Positions 22,711-37,747 of a DNA stretch of 64,000 bases are shown piece by piece. How positions within the stretch are numbered: the first letter of the stretch is position 1; each line of letters opens with the position of its first letter. The DNA is from Zonotrichia leucophrys gambelii (taxonomy: Eukaryota; Chordata; Aves; Passeriformes; Passerellidae). The position numbers and the translations under genes are program-made. Location: NCBI RefSeq assembly GCF_028769735.1, contig NC_088170.1, positions 45,490,585-45,554,584 of the forward strand. The letters run 5' to 3'. The notes under the pieces are model-generated. The model did no database searches, was not told the DNA's origin, and saw only the letters and a list, made by a program, of their open reading frames with translations.

Positions 22711-25700
22711 CAAAAATCTGCTCTGTTCTTGCTTCTCTCTGACAGCAGATACAGGAATAGGCTTGTGTTAGTTCATTGTCTTACAGGAATGACGAAGGCT
22801 TTGCTCTCAAGCCTAGACATGGAGTAGGTCATCCCTGGACACAGTGGAACCAGAGAAAGTTTATATGCAAACAGCAAACAGGTGCCTGTCTAGAACTGAA
22901 CCAGATGTCGCTTTCCTATTCATACATTTAGGCACAGAAATATCTTCTTAAACCTGGCCATCAGTGTTTTGCTAATTCATATTTTTAACTATCTAAATTA
23001 TATTAAACAATCAATTTGGCTGTCTTCTTGACAAATTTTTTTAAGTTCACAGAGATACTTTCTTGTTTCATTAATATTCTTGTCTCTACTTTTCCTGAAT
23101 TAAGAAAACCAGACAAACAAAAACAAAACAAAAATTCATAAACATGAATTCATGAACAGAAGTTTGAAGTTGTACTGAGGCAGTCCATGTAACCAGAACG
23201 TGAATAGCCTGAGAATTATATGAATTGTTGAAAACAATAGCAATGAATAAGTAATTAACTCTTTTCTGTAGATAGAGTTTACTTTTTTTAGTACATATTT
23301 AATATGGATAAACAAAACCTGTAACATTATATGCTGCAAGTAATTTTCTTCTGACAGGGCCTAAAATAGTTCTAAATGTGCTCCATTGCTGAGCTAGCAT
23401 AGTCATGTTAGCACAGGCACTGCAAAATGTACTTCAGACCACTAGCTGTAACATATTTTTGAAGATAGTGGTATATTTAGAAATTATTTTTGATAAGCTA
23501 TATGAACCTAAAGAAACTAGGTTGCCTCACAGAGGCAGTCCCATTTCAGAACCCAAGACAAGAAGGAATATGATTTGGACTCCTATTTTAAAAAAAAAAA
23601 AAACAATTCTTTTTTTCTAGACAAAAAGGTTAGTAAGTAAAACATTATTTCATAAAACATAATACACGAGAACCTTTACATGTGGCAGCACTAACTGGAG
23701 TCCACTGCTACTGTCTAGGGTATGCTGCCTAAATCAGTAGAATTTAGAGGAAAAACAGCTTTCTAACAGTCAAACACACCCACCTAATCAATATCAGAAG
23801 TAATTGAATTACTATATAGCTCAGATTCCTAAAATGGTCTTTGCGAAAGTTTAAAATCATTATACACTTTAAATCAAACCACAATTTATTATTCAAAAAA
23901 ATTGATGGGAAGACAGAAAATGCATTCAAACAAAAACAACACTCTCAAAATATTTGAACGAAATACAAGTTATATGCAACACAATTACATCAATGGCATT
24001 TAATGGAAATTTAAAGACTAGGAATCTACACTACACATTCTTTTGTTGGAAAATATGAACTACATTAACACTGTGCTTCATGTTCTAAAGAATATAACAG
24101 CCTCTCTTCTTTAATTGCATTTTTGACATTTCCTCCATCACAATTAAATCAAGAAAAAACAATTATTTGATTACTGTGTCTGCCCAACAAAGTAGCAAAC
24201 CACTACATAAACATCACTCACTGCTGACTGAACAGCTATATTTTATCTTGCTCTTCTTCATAACAGGCCAGATTAAAATCTTAACCTAACAAATGTTGGC
24301 CATGCATCCATGAAAGGATAAACCCACCCTAGAGTACTTTTGCTTACAGATGCAGCTCCAAAAAACAGAAAAATTAAGCTGAGTTAACAGTTGGAGACTT
24401 GCAACCATGTTTTATAAGCATAAAATAGATTTTTAAAAAATTATATATGCTACACAATGTTATAAAGATGGCGTATCAGACAGAAGTTATTTTTAATCTG
24501 TGGTTGTTTTCATTTCAGGGCATATTTGGTGTTTTAGTTTTTAGAAGAAAATTTTTATGTTTATCAATTCCCATACTTAGTAAAATGAAAACATAGCAAA
24601 CATATTTATTCCTAAAGCCTTGAGGTCTTCCTGACTTTGCCAGCTGCAAGAGAAACTCACTCCAGGCAAAAAGCTGAAGTGCTTTTAAATGTAAAATGTG
24701 CTCGCTTTCACATGAGCAAGCAGCCTGCAGGTATAAAATGCCTGCCACAGATTCAAAAGATAATGGTGGTATTTCAAGCTCTCTTTACAGAATATTTGTA
24801 ACTAAATTTGTTGATCAGAGGACCACTGAATATCATAACAAACAGTACTATAATATGCAATAGGCACAGATGTCAAATCTGACAGCAGGATGCCATTTTC
24901 TTGCTCACATTTTTTTTTAATTAAAAAATGTAACCTTTTCCTCTCATAGCTGAGCCTATGTTGGATAATTTATATTTAGTGGAAATGCAGAAAAAGGGGT
25001 TGGGGAAAGAAAGAATAATGATATCACATAGCTTAAAGAACTCTTTTGGCCTGAAAGCATTAGGCTATTTTACAAGAGTTGCCACCCTCGCCGAGCACTG
25101 CTGGCTTGGACTGAGTGGTTCTGAAAGCTGTTACCATGTAGATGTCAGCCTACATGAAAGCAGACTGAGTGGCACCATCACTGAGGAGACAGAGTAGATA
25201 AAAGCCTAAAAGGCTTCTAACTTAGTTAAGAATCTCTAAAAAGCATCTAATCTTTCTAGCAAACAAATGGAAGCAGAGGGGTAGCGGAGAGAATGTACAG
25301 CCATTAAATGCTGACAGAAGCTCCTGGGTTTCTATGCTCAAGAACTCAACATCACATGATAACTCATTTCCAGTTCTGCATCACTGAAAGACTTTAGTTT
25401 ATAAAAATGGAAGTAAAACTTCTATGCCATTAAAAGCTCTTTTAACTTGTCACTGTAGCACAGACATTTTTAATATACACACCCATTAGGATTCACAAGT
25501 TTCACCTACCTGAAGAGCTTGGGTATTTATCTCAAGCTCCAGGAAGAAGGTACTCCAAGGTTTTCTCAGGCATTCATTATTCTTCTCCAAACTTCAGACT
25601 TCTTCAGCTTTTAAGTTGTATTTTTAACATATATATAGTTAGTTGAAGGAAACAAGAGCCTTTCGTATTTATGGCATCATATTATTTTTGTTCACTAATA

Positions 25701-28551
25701 CTGGGAGAGACACCAGGAACTAGTAGCTATGGTTGCAGATCAGAATGTTCCAAGAATCAATTCATTTCATAAGTCCTGTTAAATGCAAATGCTAGAACTA
25801 TTTCAAATGCTATTTCACCCATAGTTTCCTGTCTTTTTTTATTTAACAGATATGAAAAAAATCAAGAAAGCCTACTCACTGCCTGAAAATTACCAAGTAA
25901 TTAATGATTAATAAATCCAAGAATTGATATAGTTCCTTTAAAACCGTCTGGACAAAGAATGAAAACACACATTCAAAAAGAAAAAGTAGTCCACAAGTAA
26001 ACTGCTAAAAATATTTAATGAAGTTCTAAATTTAATTAGCATTTTGGAATATATGCCTTCATTTCTGGATACCAAATATTCTCCTACTCATTTTTCAGAC
26101 TTAATGCTGGGAAACATCAATAAGTAATGACTCTCCCAGGTAGAAATAGCTACATGGGTAAGTGTGTGGTTCACTACACTAAAATCAGGGTTACTTACAT
26201 ATGACTGAAGCATGAATTCCAAAGAAGATGAAATGCCTTTTGCTATTGATGAGAAGGATAGCATGCAATTTGATTCAGGGTCCTCTCTATGTACTTTCAC
26301 TATTCAAGCAGTATATTTAATCCTTGCATGGTTCAAGAAGTCCAAGACACACAGCTGGAAACTAAGCAGCTAGACAGAAACAGTAAAATATCAAAGGTAC
26401 TCTCAGGTGAGATCATAGCCTTCCATAGAAGATGTTTACAATATTTAAGGAAAAAAATTCTACTAGGTCAACATTTTTCACTGACTTCAGTGGGACAGCA
26501 TTTCATCTGAAAAATTAACAATAGAAGAATATACAGTTCACTGGTTAGGTAGCCCAAGCTCTATCAAAGATCAATTCCCCTTTGGCTACCATTCCCTGTT
26601 AGACATGCCTCGTAGCCAAGCCACCAGTAAAAATGTCTGAAATACTTTACTTAGTTTGTCAAAACTTACAAACTGTATTTCTATTTCCAAACCTGGCCAA
26701 TTCTTCACACTCTCCAACCTCACTCTTCCAAGCCCTAACTGGCAGCATCTTCCTAAAAGAGCCAATCTACACCACACAAATTAAGTTTAAATTTGTATTT
26801 TAAAACTGATCTCACACAAACCTTACATCATTAAAAAAAAAAAAAATTAAACACTGAGTATTTCTTCATTAGAGACCACAAAATTTATTCTGACCTAAAT
26901 CTAAGTACGAAAGAAGTAAAATAGGAAACTGTCTACTAAGAGTGAAATTTGTCTAACTTAAGGTAGCAGTAAATTATCCACATAGCCATGAAAAAACATT
27001 GTCCTGGCAAATGTAAAATTGAGTGATTTAAGTAATTCCAAATAAGTATCCACAGTTGCTTTGTTGTCAATAAATTCTAAGGGAATCAGAGTGGAGCTGT
27101 ATATTTTCCCAGAGTTATTTTTAGCTATCATCAAAGAAGGCCATTACCTGGACTGTCAGGCTAGTAAAGGCAACAAAACGTGGAGGAGGAGAGCATGGAA
27201 ACATCACCCTCCCTAGCAAGAGCAGAGCTCTGTGTAATGAAATGGGATGGCACATCATGGGGCACAGGCTTTTGGAGCTGTTTTCCTCTAGTCTAGCCAC
27301 AGTCCATGGAGAGAGATGCTGAGCAGACCGTGAGTTGCCTGGTGATCAGGGACAAAGTGAAGCACTTATATTCTTTTCTTATCTATGTCCTTACATTGTG
27401 CAAAGGTGTGGGGTACAAACATCTGACATTTGCAGAGGCTGGTATACTGGCAAGCACAGCTGGCTTGTTGCTGGGGCAGTGAGCTCACATGAAAGAGGCC
27501 ATCGTGCCAGTGGGTAGGGGAGGGAGGACAGGGAACAGCAGCTGTTCTGCTTCAGCAAAATTTTACAATTTATTAGATGAATAAAAAAAAAGCATTTTAT
27601 CTTTGCTCTCAAGGGTGCAAAATTCAATTTTTCCAACACTGCTGAGTAGCTCTAAGATGTGGCACACCTAAACTAATGAAGTCAACAAAACTGTTGCATT
27701 TTTTAAAAACCATATTATCTACACTTGGTTAGTGATACTTTGTATCACTGCATAATTACAGACTCATAAAATCACCAATAAATTCACACCAGTAAACATT
27801 TCTTTGAACTGAGGGAAATAAAGCTTTTTGATGGATGGTATTTTCAGCATTTATCACAAATATTAGAAATATATCCAGTAAATTAGATTACAAAAGAGTA
27901 GTAATTCCACAAGAATCGAAGCAAGAAGGTGTTTAATTGCCTCAGACCAATAAAGGAAAAATGATGGCAGAATCAATTAAAAATATATTAAACAAATGTA
28001 TTTTAGGTATTTAGGGCAGCAACCCATCTTCATTTTAGTGTATATTGCCTTGGGCTTTATAAGCTTGCTAGTTTTACATCAGATATAGCAAGATATAAAG
28101 AGAGAAACTACAGTCATTGCTTTACGGATACCAATACAGACTAGAAAATAAATGAAAAGCAAAACCAAAAAAAACCCTCAAAATTATGGGTTTAGGATAG
28201 ACCTTTTGGAGGGGATAGAATTTTTCTTTAGAATTGCTTTACATCTTTCCTCTAACCACAAAACACTGACTTGAAGAAAGTCTTTTCTAAATAAGCACCA
28301 AAATGCCTGTTTCCTAAAGCAATGAATATTTAAAATGTTCCTGGAAGGTCCTGATCAATGAGAGGGATCATTTGCAAGTGTCACATCTTTCGCAGTCTCT
28401 TCTGCATTACAGACCATGGAACCTTATCTTTTAATTGCTCTATGCTGAAAAAAGGCCTTATGACAAGCACAATGATCCATTTGGAGTGCTGCTAGCTGTA
28501 AAATAGTAAGAACAAAGAGGACTGGAGGACTTAGGAGACCTGTCTAAGTTG

Positions 28552-28594
28552 GTTTTCTCTTTTTTCTTTTTATTTTCTTTTTTTTTTTATTTTC
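28552..28594. repeat. T-rich low-complexity tract
   Basis: A pyrimidine-rich run made almost only of T with scattered C. It could be the reverse complement of an A-rich tail, but no adjacent element is recognised. Confidence 0.85.
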
Positions 28595-31500
28595 GTGATT
28601 GGGACACAGAAAACCTTTGGTTTTGTACTTTTCTTGAACAGACAGAGACAGATGTTTTAATTTCCCAGAGGATGTTAAGTCCATGGACTCATCTTCATTG
28701 TACCACAGACACAAGATACAGAATTTAAAAATTCTGGCAGATCTTTCTCGGATATGCTCTCTCCCTTAAAATATTCAAGACATACAAGATGGAACATTAA
28801 GAGTTAGTGCAAAGGGAATACCTGGAATCAGAAGGCTCCTCACATACATTTTCACAGTATCAACAACAGATGGCAACATCTAGTTTCCAAATTCTCACTT
28901 ATATGAAATTTGAGGAGTGATTTTACTTTTTTTTTAAAGCAAAATAACATGACATTTAAAAATCAAAGCAAAACCATAGGTAAAGATATTAATTGTAAAT
29001 GTATCAAGATACATAATTATTTACGGAAGCACACATGCATTCAATCAGTAAAGGTCCTGTGACTTTATCCAGTAACAACATATCTTCACAAGGAAATATT
29101 CACAAACAATTTAATTACATAGTTTTATGGAATGCATGGAGGGAAAACCAATCAGTTAAACAGCTGGTATATTTCACAAGCTGGAAAGAGGACGTATTTG
29201 AGAGAGACACAAGTATAAATGCAAATATTAGAATTTAAAACAGAAAATTCCAACATGAAAATGAAATAAGAAAGATTTAGGCTAGAGTCAACACAAGACT
29301 TTCCAGTTTTCTTGAGAGGGGATATGACCATCTCCAAGGACATAGCTGTCTCCACCCTTCTTTCTCCCCCTTCTCTTACAAAAAAGTAAAGAAACTCCTA
29401 CTCAAAAAGTCCCAATATGTTCTAGTAGTCAGTCTTTACAAAAGATAAGGTTACAGCTGTAAGTCAGTGTACGTTGTGCCATAGAGCTTTTCAGCAGTCT
29501 AGAGAGCCGTGGCTGATGCAGCGCCGTGCCAGCCACAGGCTCAGCTGCCATCTCCAGCTCCCAGGTCACAAACCGATGCACTGGGAGTCGGTCACAGAAC
29601 ACTGGTGCCTCCAGGGTAACGTGTGCCCAAACATTGCTGTATCACTGAGCTGCCTATTTCACAAGGCAACAAAAGTTTCACTTCTAGCACAAGAAAACCA
29701 TTTAGCTCTTCCAGCTAAACAACGAGGAGTGCAATTGCAAGACAGAAAGGGGTAGACACTATTACAGATAACAATCCAGGGCACTATGATATGTACTGAA
29801 GAAAGTCGTTTCCTTGCCACTTAATGTATACACATTGAACCACTGAATTGTAGGGTATATTCTGCTTCTTACTGATAGGAGAAGGAAATAAGCCTGTTTT
29901 TCAGTATAAAAATATTTTTCCTTCTTGTTCTAAAAAGGAATAATTTTCAATTAAAGTAAAATAGTTTAAATTTTAAAAATTGCCCTCAAACACTTCAAAA
30001 GAAGTAGTAGAATTAGATTTGGTTTAATAACTTCACAAGAACATGTATAAAACATGCTATAATTAAAAAAAAACTCTGCAATAAAATATATATATTCATT
30101 GCACATATATAATTCAGTTTCCCAAGTGCAAGTATTGCAACAAGATGTTTTATCACTGATTGCTGCTCTAATAATATACCAAATGCCAGCTTGGAAATTA
30201 AATATTCACAAGAATACAATTAAAATGAAACCCTCACTCCCAAAATAAATCATAAAAACTACCCCTGTGATAAATAGAAGAAAATAGTATTCCTGCTGCC
30301 TTTGTCCAGTTCTTCTTTTTCCCATATGGTATCTCATTTGTCATATGGAGGTTGCAAAAATATCCTTTAAGAGAATAAATTAGAAATGAAGCATAAACAA
30401 TAAAGCCTGCTCAGCAGTCATGTTTTCCAGTGCTCTGTAGGGTAGCTGCAGGAATTTTCCATGCTGTGAGTGTTAATGAGACCCTTCATAGGCAGCATTA
30501 ATACATAAAAGCAATCACCTATAATTCACCTTTTCAAATCTATACTTCTTGAATTCAGTAACTAGAAGCAAAAGAGGTAGAATAATGCAAATACTATCCC
30601 CATTTACTGATATACAGCCATTAGCCAGAAAGGGGTTGACAACAGAAAATTTATCACCAGACATAAATGCTTCGATAATCATGCCCAGGGTCCAGAAGCA
30701 CTTGGAGAACACGTACCGTTTTCAAGATTACAAAACTGTCCCTAAACATATGGTTTTCATGGTGGAAGAAAACATACTTTAAGGAATTATTAATTAGGAA
30801 AAACTGTCTGGATTCACGATACTTAGGCACTTAGAAGAGAATGGGTATCTGACCAAAGTCTGTAATTAAAGCAATCTGGTATGAAGGAATTACACAAATT
30901 TTATACAGCTTATTTCCAAGCTGCCACTTATCTTTTATAACATTTATTTAAATCATATTGTGCAAAAATTCAAATTTTCAACATGGATACCTGTAAAGTT
31001 ATGGTTAAAAATTGCCAGCAGGAGGCAATTGTCACTAACCAGTGTCTCACACAAGTTTCCAAGCCAGGCACTGGACTTCAGCCAAGGACAACTTCACCAA
31101 ACCGTAAAGGTCTTCAAGGTAGGAAGTCTCTCATCTCCATTTCTGAATGGTCAACCCATGGGTAAAGACATGAGTAGGATCTGTGAGCCCCTAATACTTG
31201 ATAAATTTTCAAGTGAAAAATATTAATTCATTCTGTCAAATGCACTATTTTCTAAATTTAGTGACACAAATACAAAGCAATAGCATATCTGATACCTATC
31301 TTGCAGTCTGATCCCAGTTCAAAGTGATTTTTCTGTTCCAGGTACTGGGAAGTTTCTAATGTAATTTAAATAAATACCCAGAAATTAGATCAATTTCTTC
31401 AAAAAGGACCCAATTCTTCCACAAAATGAACACTCATTTTTGGTACAAGCTTGCTGTGGGTCATCCATTCTCAGTTGCATTTCTTCTTCTGATGTGGCAA

Positions 31501-34500
31501 AATAACTCTTGGGTTTCCCATTACCATCAACTGATTCAGGCAGGTCATCCCTTATCAATGATTTTTTTTTTTAACAGTGCTATCCATTGCCAGGTAAAAA
31601 TATTTCTTGAATAGTATTACCTCCTGGATGAGGCCAAGATCTGCATTTTGGGTGCAGATCTAAACTGAACATAGCAAATACATATCAAAGATAAGCCTCA
31701 AAGCCAGCTTTGCTGGTGGATAGTTATGGCCCTTGCCTACTCTTTTTCTGGTTTTGATGCCCATCATGCCCATTACTGAGAAATTTCAGCATGCTAAGTT
31801 ATCAAAGGCACTTTTATTTCAGTGACCAGGTTATCTTCCTGATGCCTCAGTGCAAGAGCTCATTCAGCGCCTGATGTGAACTGAAGCATTTGAAAGGGAG
31901 TAGTAAGTGCAGTGGATAGGGTGAAGGAAGGGAGTGGCCAGCAGTTATAGGGGTTTGACTGCTTCAACACTTATTTACACAATGAAATGCACTTCCTGAA
32001 CGCATTTCATTCCCATAGAAGTGAAAAATCCCTAGCTTTACATGAAATTTTCATCCTTAAATAAAATTACTTCAGAAACACTTATGCAAACACATAACGT
32101 AAAAAAAAACAAATGCACCTCATTAACAGCTCTTCCTGAAACCAAAACATGATGATGGAAAAACTTGAGAATGGCAATTTATATGAGAGGAATGATTTAT
32201 AAATGTGGCTTGCTGGAAGGGAGTGGGACTGGGAGGAGCATTGTGGATTTCCATCTAAGACTAGATTTCATTTTGCTTCCAGTTTTATAGTGGAAAATCA
32301 CGAGGAAGGAATCACATACTGACATTTGGTAGTTTCAGTGAGCAGTTCATACATCTGAAAGATCATTTCCTCTCATCTTAATTCCATCAAATAACTTATG
32401 AAAAAAGTAAATTCTATCACTGTTCATGTGCCCAAACAGCAGTAGCTGAGCTGCAGTTTTCAAAGGCAGAAGGCTTTATACAGTATCCCAGTGGCATGTT
32501 ACAGCGCTGCATCAATTAGTATTGTAATCTATATCATCTACTTCATCTTCCTCACTTACTTTTTTTTATATCTCTCTCTCCTTCTCTCTATTTTTAATGA
32601 AAAAGTGAAATACTGCTAGTGCCTGCCAGACAGGAAATTAGCTCTGAAAACACTAAGGACAAGGAAAATTGCACTAACACTTACTAAAAAGAACATAGCT
32701 ATTTTCTGAGTTTTGCTTATTGCTTTTCAACTGTGCTGCATAGACATTTGACTAAACCAATAAATAAAACGTAAAAACACCTGATACAGAGGACAGAAAA
32801 TACAAATACCCAGCAAAGTCAAGGGAAAAAAAATCTTGCAATATTTAAATTTAGACGTCTGCTACAAACACACTTCAAAACAACTTTGAACTACTGTCAA
32901 CATCAGTAGTAGAACTGTTATTACCATGAGAAGCTCATTGCCTCAGGGTGTTTCATAGACCAAAAATCTTAAGAGGTAGTAAAGTGGTCACCAGAATTGT
33001 TGGAGGGTGGATAATGAATTATTTGGAGGTATTAAACAAAACAATACAAATGTAAATTGTGACTCAGTCCCTGAAAGCCTATCTCTTGGAAGTGAGATTC
33101 TCCAGGGGAAGAAACACATGTTGCTTCTACCATATGCTGTAGTTTGGGCAGATTGATGAGAATTTTTTTTTTTGTTCTTAAATACTGTTTATTTATTTAT
33201 TCTGTTAAAAAAGTTCTTTATTTCTTAAAATTCATTTACTTGAGGGGGGAAAAAAGTAAACCCCATAAAATGCAACATCTGCAATGCTTTCTGGTTATTT
33301 TATGTTGGGTTTTCATTGATTGTTAGTGATATGGTACAAATCATGGAGCATTCTGCTAGCAGCAGACTTTTTTCCTTGTAACAGTTTAAGTAAATAACAT
33401 TCCACATATTGTGACACCAAAAGCACTGGTGCTCTTCATCTGTTGTAACATTGTTTCAAAGAATTATACTCAAACATCAAAGGCTGTTGCTCTCAACCCA
33501 AATTTTGCAGAGATATCAACTGCTGTGGTAGATTAATCTCAATATGTCAAGTTATACACACGAATCATTAGGCCATATAATGGACATTTCTGAATATCAA
33601 CTTTCAGTGATGTATGTGCTGATAATTTTTTTCCTTGTAATTACCCCTGAATTTATTTTAATTCACTTATTGCTAATATGCCAAAATAAATAATTACACT
33701 AGAATCAGCAACTTTATGCTAAACTATATATCTATTTAATGTCTATGGAACTATATTTCTTGTGTTCCAAGAAAACATATTGGGATTAATTTCTCAGGAC
33801 TTTACTCCTGATCTATAATATAAAGTTTATACTTTTAAATTAGTTTTCATTTAAATTATGGCTTCTGTGATGGCCATGACCTAATATATTGTGTGTTCTT
33901 AATTGTCTACTTTGTCTCTTCAAGCAGAGTGAGTCAGATAAAATTATATGGAGCTAGCAGAATAGTGTGCCATCATAGTGGCCAAGTGAGCTTTAAGGGA
34001 CAGAAGGTCCCAAGGCAGAGCCCAGCATGTCAAGGGAGCAGGGCACATGCAACCAGGCATCAGAGAAAAAAGAAAATTAGTAAGGATCAGAGACATTTCT
34101 TCAAAATGTTCCTAATCCCAGAAAGTCAAGGAGTGTTGAAACCAACCACGAATAAAGGACCTACTTGCTGTACGTGGAAAGAGTAATATTGAATCCTTGT
34201 TTATATTGTTTTGCCTAAGCCAGCTATGTGGTGTGTTTGGGTTATTTTTTCCTCTATCAATAAAATAATTACCCAGTATACGCTGGATTTATGAGTTTAA
34301 AAACCTTTTGGTCTTTTTCAGGAGCACTTTAGAAAAAGAAGGTCAAGGCAGATCCTCTTCAAAGCTCTTGCCTCTTCAGGGAAGCACAAGAGCTCACTAT
34401 AATTCTGCATCAAGCCTTGTTGGGAGTTTAGCTGAAAAGAGACTGGAAAAGTACAAAGCCGTGGCTAATTCCAAGTCCTGCACCTGCTAGATAGTGTGTC

Positions 34501-34649
34501 CTTGGGCCTAGCTGTAGTATGTTAACAAACAGTGAAAGAGACATGAGAAAAGAGAGATGTAACCCCTAAGGAATAAGGAAGAGTTCATGGTATAGTTTAA
34601 CCAATAGATTGCTTGGCTTACAGAATATTCATAAGCTTATTATTCACTG

Positions 34650-34655
34650 TATAAG
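34650..34655 (+). promoter_or_regulatory. TATA-like motif of the short LTR
   Basis: TATAAG lies shortly before the polyadenylation signal, where the U3 promoter of a small LTR is expected. Present activity is unknown. Confidence 0.55.
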
Positions 34656-34672
34656 TGTTTGATGCTTTCTTC

Positions 34673-34678
34673 AATAAA
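34673..34678 (+). terminator. AATAAA polyadenylation signal of the short LTR
   Basis: An exact AATAAA lies downstream of the TATA-like motif, in the place expected for the R region of an LTR. Confidence 0.65.
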
Positions 34679-36087
34679 CTGGACCTGTTGGACCTGTGAT
34701 GAACCACCTGGTGTCCTGGTCCCCTTCCATCGACAAAGCCTCATTTCATTAATATTTCAATATCATATTTTTATACCTTTTGTAGATTTACAGTTACTAG
34801 ATTTACACAATTTATGGAGATGTGCTTTATATAGTGATTTAGAAAAATATATAAAGATAATTTTATAGGTCTGTAAAAGTCCTGAGGTAGATGAGAAGAG
34901 ACTTTTTAATTTATTTGATACCTAATAAGGGAGCATGATTTTCATTTTGTATTAAATTTTCTCTTTGTGCAGAATTTGTCCAGTAGAGATTATGTTTCTA
35001 TCTGATTGATTGGATCATAGCTAAATGACAAAGAAAGAAAACATATATCCATCCAAAGTTCTATTATATTCAAATGAAGTATTATAAAAAGTTATTGCTA
35101 TGAGTAAGATTATGATTACTCTTCCCAGAGAAGACAGCATTCAGATGGAGAAGACATAATACAAATGTCACTTGAAAGCTAAAGAGAGTGACAACAGTCA
35201 CCTACACATATCACTGAAAAGTGTATAGCAAATGACAGCACCTCCAAATTACTATAAAGTATTCCTGTCTGGTGTTCACTCAATACTAGTGATAACTAGA
35301 GCAAAGTAGGAGTACAGGTCAACTTTGTAGCTCTGAAGGAAGAGTTTACTCTAGGAATCTTCAAAGTGAATCTTCAAGGGCATAACCTGAGAAAATAGGT
35401 TAAGAACAGGTGGTATTACTATATTTAGGCACAAAGGAAATCTAAGAATATGCACACATGTGAATCACAACAGAGACCAATGTCAAAAAATAAAATAAAG
35501 TGAATGAACACACAGAATAAATGGTTTTTGTCAGGTGAAACGACTGAGAACTGGAATGATAAAAAAGCCCTAAAAATTACTTCTCTAACAGAATACTCTA
35601 CTCCATAAGTTAGAAGGACAAATAATCTTTTTTTTCCTATCATTTACATTAATGGTAGAAAGTGCTGAAAAAGGGAACAATTTACCTATCACACCAAAGT
35701 TTTGTGAACTGTTTATTGTTCACAAAATGCGCAAAATTGAAAAACAGCTGCCTATACATTTATGGTTATTAAAATGCTTTTAACAGACTGAAATAACAAA
35801 ATAGTTTTGAAGGCTCTCCAGTCAGATGACCAGACCTTCTAGTTTTGTGGTCAGCCTCATGCATTTATCTGTAGATTTTGGTTCTAGTCCTGATTTTTTT
35901 CATCCCTCTAATGCTTGTATTTTCCTAATAGTTGTTTAATTCACCTGATTTGGTATCCAGCTCTAACAGAGTAAGTTATCACACAATTGCATCGTTTTTC
36001 CTATCTGTCCACCAGTTCCCTATCCAATTTGTAAGAAAAAAAAATTGCCCCAAAAAGTCTATTGTAGTTTAGCTTAGGCAAATAAGG

Positions 36088-36114
36088 ATTGTTCACCTAA
36101 ACTAAGTGAACAAT
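36088..36114. repeat. Hairpin, 9-bp perfect stem
   Basis: ATTGTTCAC and GTGAACAAT flank a 9-base loop. No function can be assigned. Confidence 0.6.
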
Positions 36115-37747
36115 AGCCAAAAATGTTTATTGAAAAGCTGTGTATTCAAACTATCATCGAAATTTTTTGTACCTTGGGGCAATTTTCAGCCTGAAAAAAC
36201 CTAAGCCAAAAATGACATATCAGTAGATAGATAGATAGCATTTGATTATGAAGTAAAAAAGGAATCACCTCTTATATGATTGCATTGCCTACCTTCACAG
36301 ATCTACCTGTCTGAAAATTTTCTTTTAGTTTGTTGAACAATTTTCACCTAATTTAGCAGAGGAGTATGAAATGTCATTGTATTAAGTTTCACAGTGTAAA
36401 TCTTTTGCAAATGTAGGAAAATCAGCAGCAGGGGAGACACTGAAATTAAACAACACTGAAATTAAATACCCTCATGGAAGAAGACTATAGAATAACTAGA
36501 ACCATTCTATGTTCCACATGAATTTGCTGGGGCCGGAGGAGCCACATCATAGCTCCTTCCCTTTGGTTGGACCTCCCAGCATGGTGGTGAGTATTATGCA
36601 AGGTGTTACATGGAAACTAGAAGTATTATAGTGGTTACAAAGCATTGGCAACCAGGGGAAGACATGGAGTTACTGCTGTGGGAGATTGCAGAGAAAAGAA
36701 TTTAGAATAGCCAGGGAGAAGGATAATGTGGGAAAACAGGGAGGAAGCTGAGATGCCTAGAGGGGTATATTGTAACTTTGCAGGAAACGTGGCTTCTAGC
36801 TCTGGGCAACATCTGAGTGCAAAAAACCCCAAAGATCTTACATTTAGTTAAAAGTGGTAAAGTAGAAGATATCAGTGTTGAAAGAAGAAGGGAAGGAGAG
36901 CAAAATACAATGTAGCAATGGCAAAACGGAGAAGGCAAGTGTATACAGTAAGACAGTTTGAAAGACACATTCCTCTACTATTTGACCAAAAAGTTCACAA
37001 ATTTAAGTAGATGTAGAAGTATTTAAAAGGCAAATTCTTCAAGTTTTAGCCCTACATCCTGACAATTTTCAGAATAAACAAGAAATCTCAAAAGCCTTAA
37101 ATACCAGCTAATAGAACTATTTTCCCCTTATTATGTTGCTCAAGATAGCTTCCTGTCTTACCCAGCATAAAACACAACCATAGCCCTAACTGACTCTTCT
37201 TCCCACTCCTGGAAACTGTGTGGCTCCAACATACTGCCAGAAGATGCTGGAACATATTTATTGCCAGCTTTCAGTACTATAGAGAACCTGGGAAACCCAA
37301 GGTTGAAGTGGAAGCAAAAAATGTTGTTCACTCAAAAAGAATTTGGATAGAAACTCCTTGATGGGAATTGCCTGTCAAAGGCATGAGAAGCATGCAGCTG
37401 AAAAAAAGAGAGCACAGACCTCCTGCTTTGAAAAACAGAAAGTTATGCATGTCACAGTGCTTCTTCTAGAGTATTCATAAAAACAGGCTAAGAAACGGAC
37501 AACGAATTACTTGAAAAAGCGCCTTGGAGGAAAGGATACTCATCCTGTCTCTTAAGACACAAAGAATCAAATGTTGCTGTCATTACCATAGACGGTCTTG
37601 TCCCTTAGATGTGAACAGAATTCTTGAGAACATACAATATTTTCCAGCTCTACTAATGTCTAAATTTATTCTCATATTATGCTGCACAACTGTAAGTATT
37701 ATCCATAGCCCTGTTATTATTGTTGTCATAGCTCCTTAGCCAAAAAC

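Larger units (their letters stand above)
20968..34461. other. Mostly unique AT-rich sequence, no gene seen
   Basis: About 13.5 kb without a recognisable exon, RNA gene or classified transposon. Local structure includes an imperfect ATTGATTGTTATAA tandem repeat (21669-21746), a GC-richer, CpG-poor segment (about 22390-22710), poly-A runs near 23588-23602 and 26831-26845, and a T-rich run (28552-28594). Smaller GC-richer patches lie near 27180-27510 and 29480-29640. The roughly 600 bases before 34462 hold two frames of 60 to 97 codons with no recognised product. Confidence 0.5.
34462..34735 (+). mobile_element. Short solo LTR of an endogenous retrovirus (about 274 bp)
   Basis: The element starts TGGCTAATTC and ends CATCGACA. 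It is flanked by AAGCCG (34456-34461) and AAGCCT (34736-34741), a 6-bp target duplication with one mismatch. A TATA-like TATAAG lies at 34650-34655 and an AATAAA signal at 34673-34678, only about 20 bases apart. A U5-like segment with 'ACCTGGTGTCCTGG' follows. This compact U3-short R-short U5 layout is that of small avian alpharetrovirus-like or class II LTRs, and a 6-bp duplication fits that class. No gag, pol or env is attached, so it is probably a solo LTR left by recombination. The LTR nature is well supported; the 5' boundary rests on the imperfect duplication. Confidence 0.7.

Noticed and set aside
33893..34490. Internal retroviral coding sequence upstream of the short LTR
   Set aside because: The two frames here match no gag, pol or env motif, and the proposed target duplication places the LTR start at 34462, leaving this outside the element.
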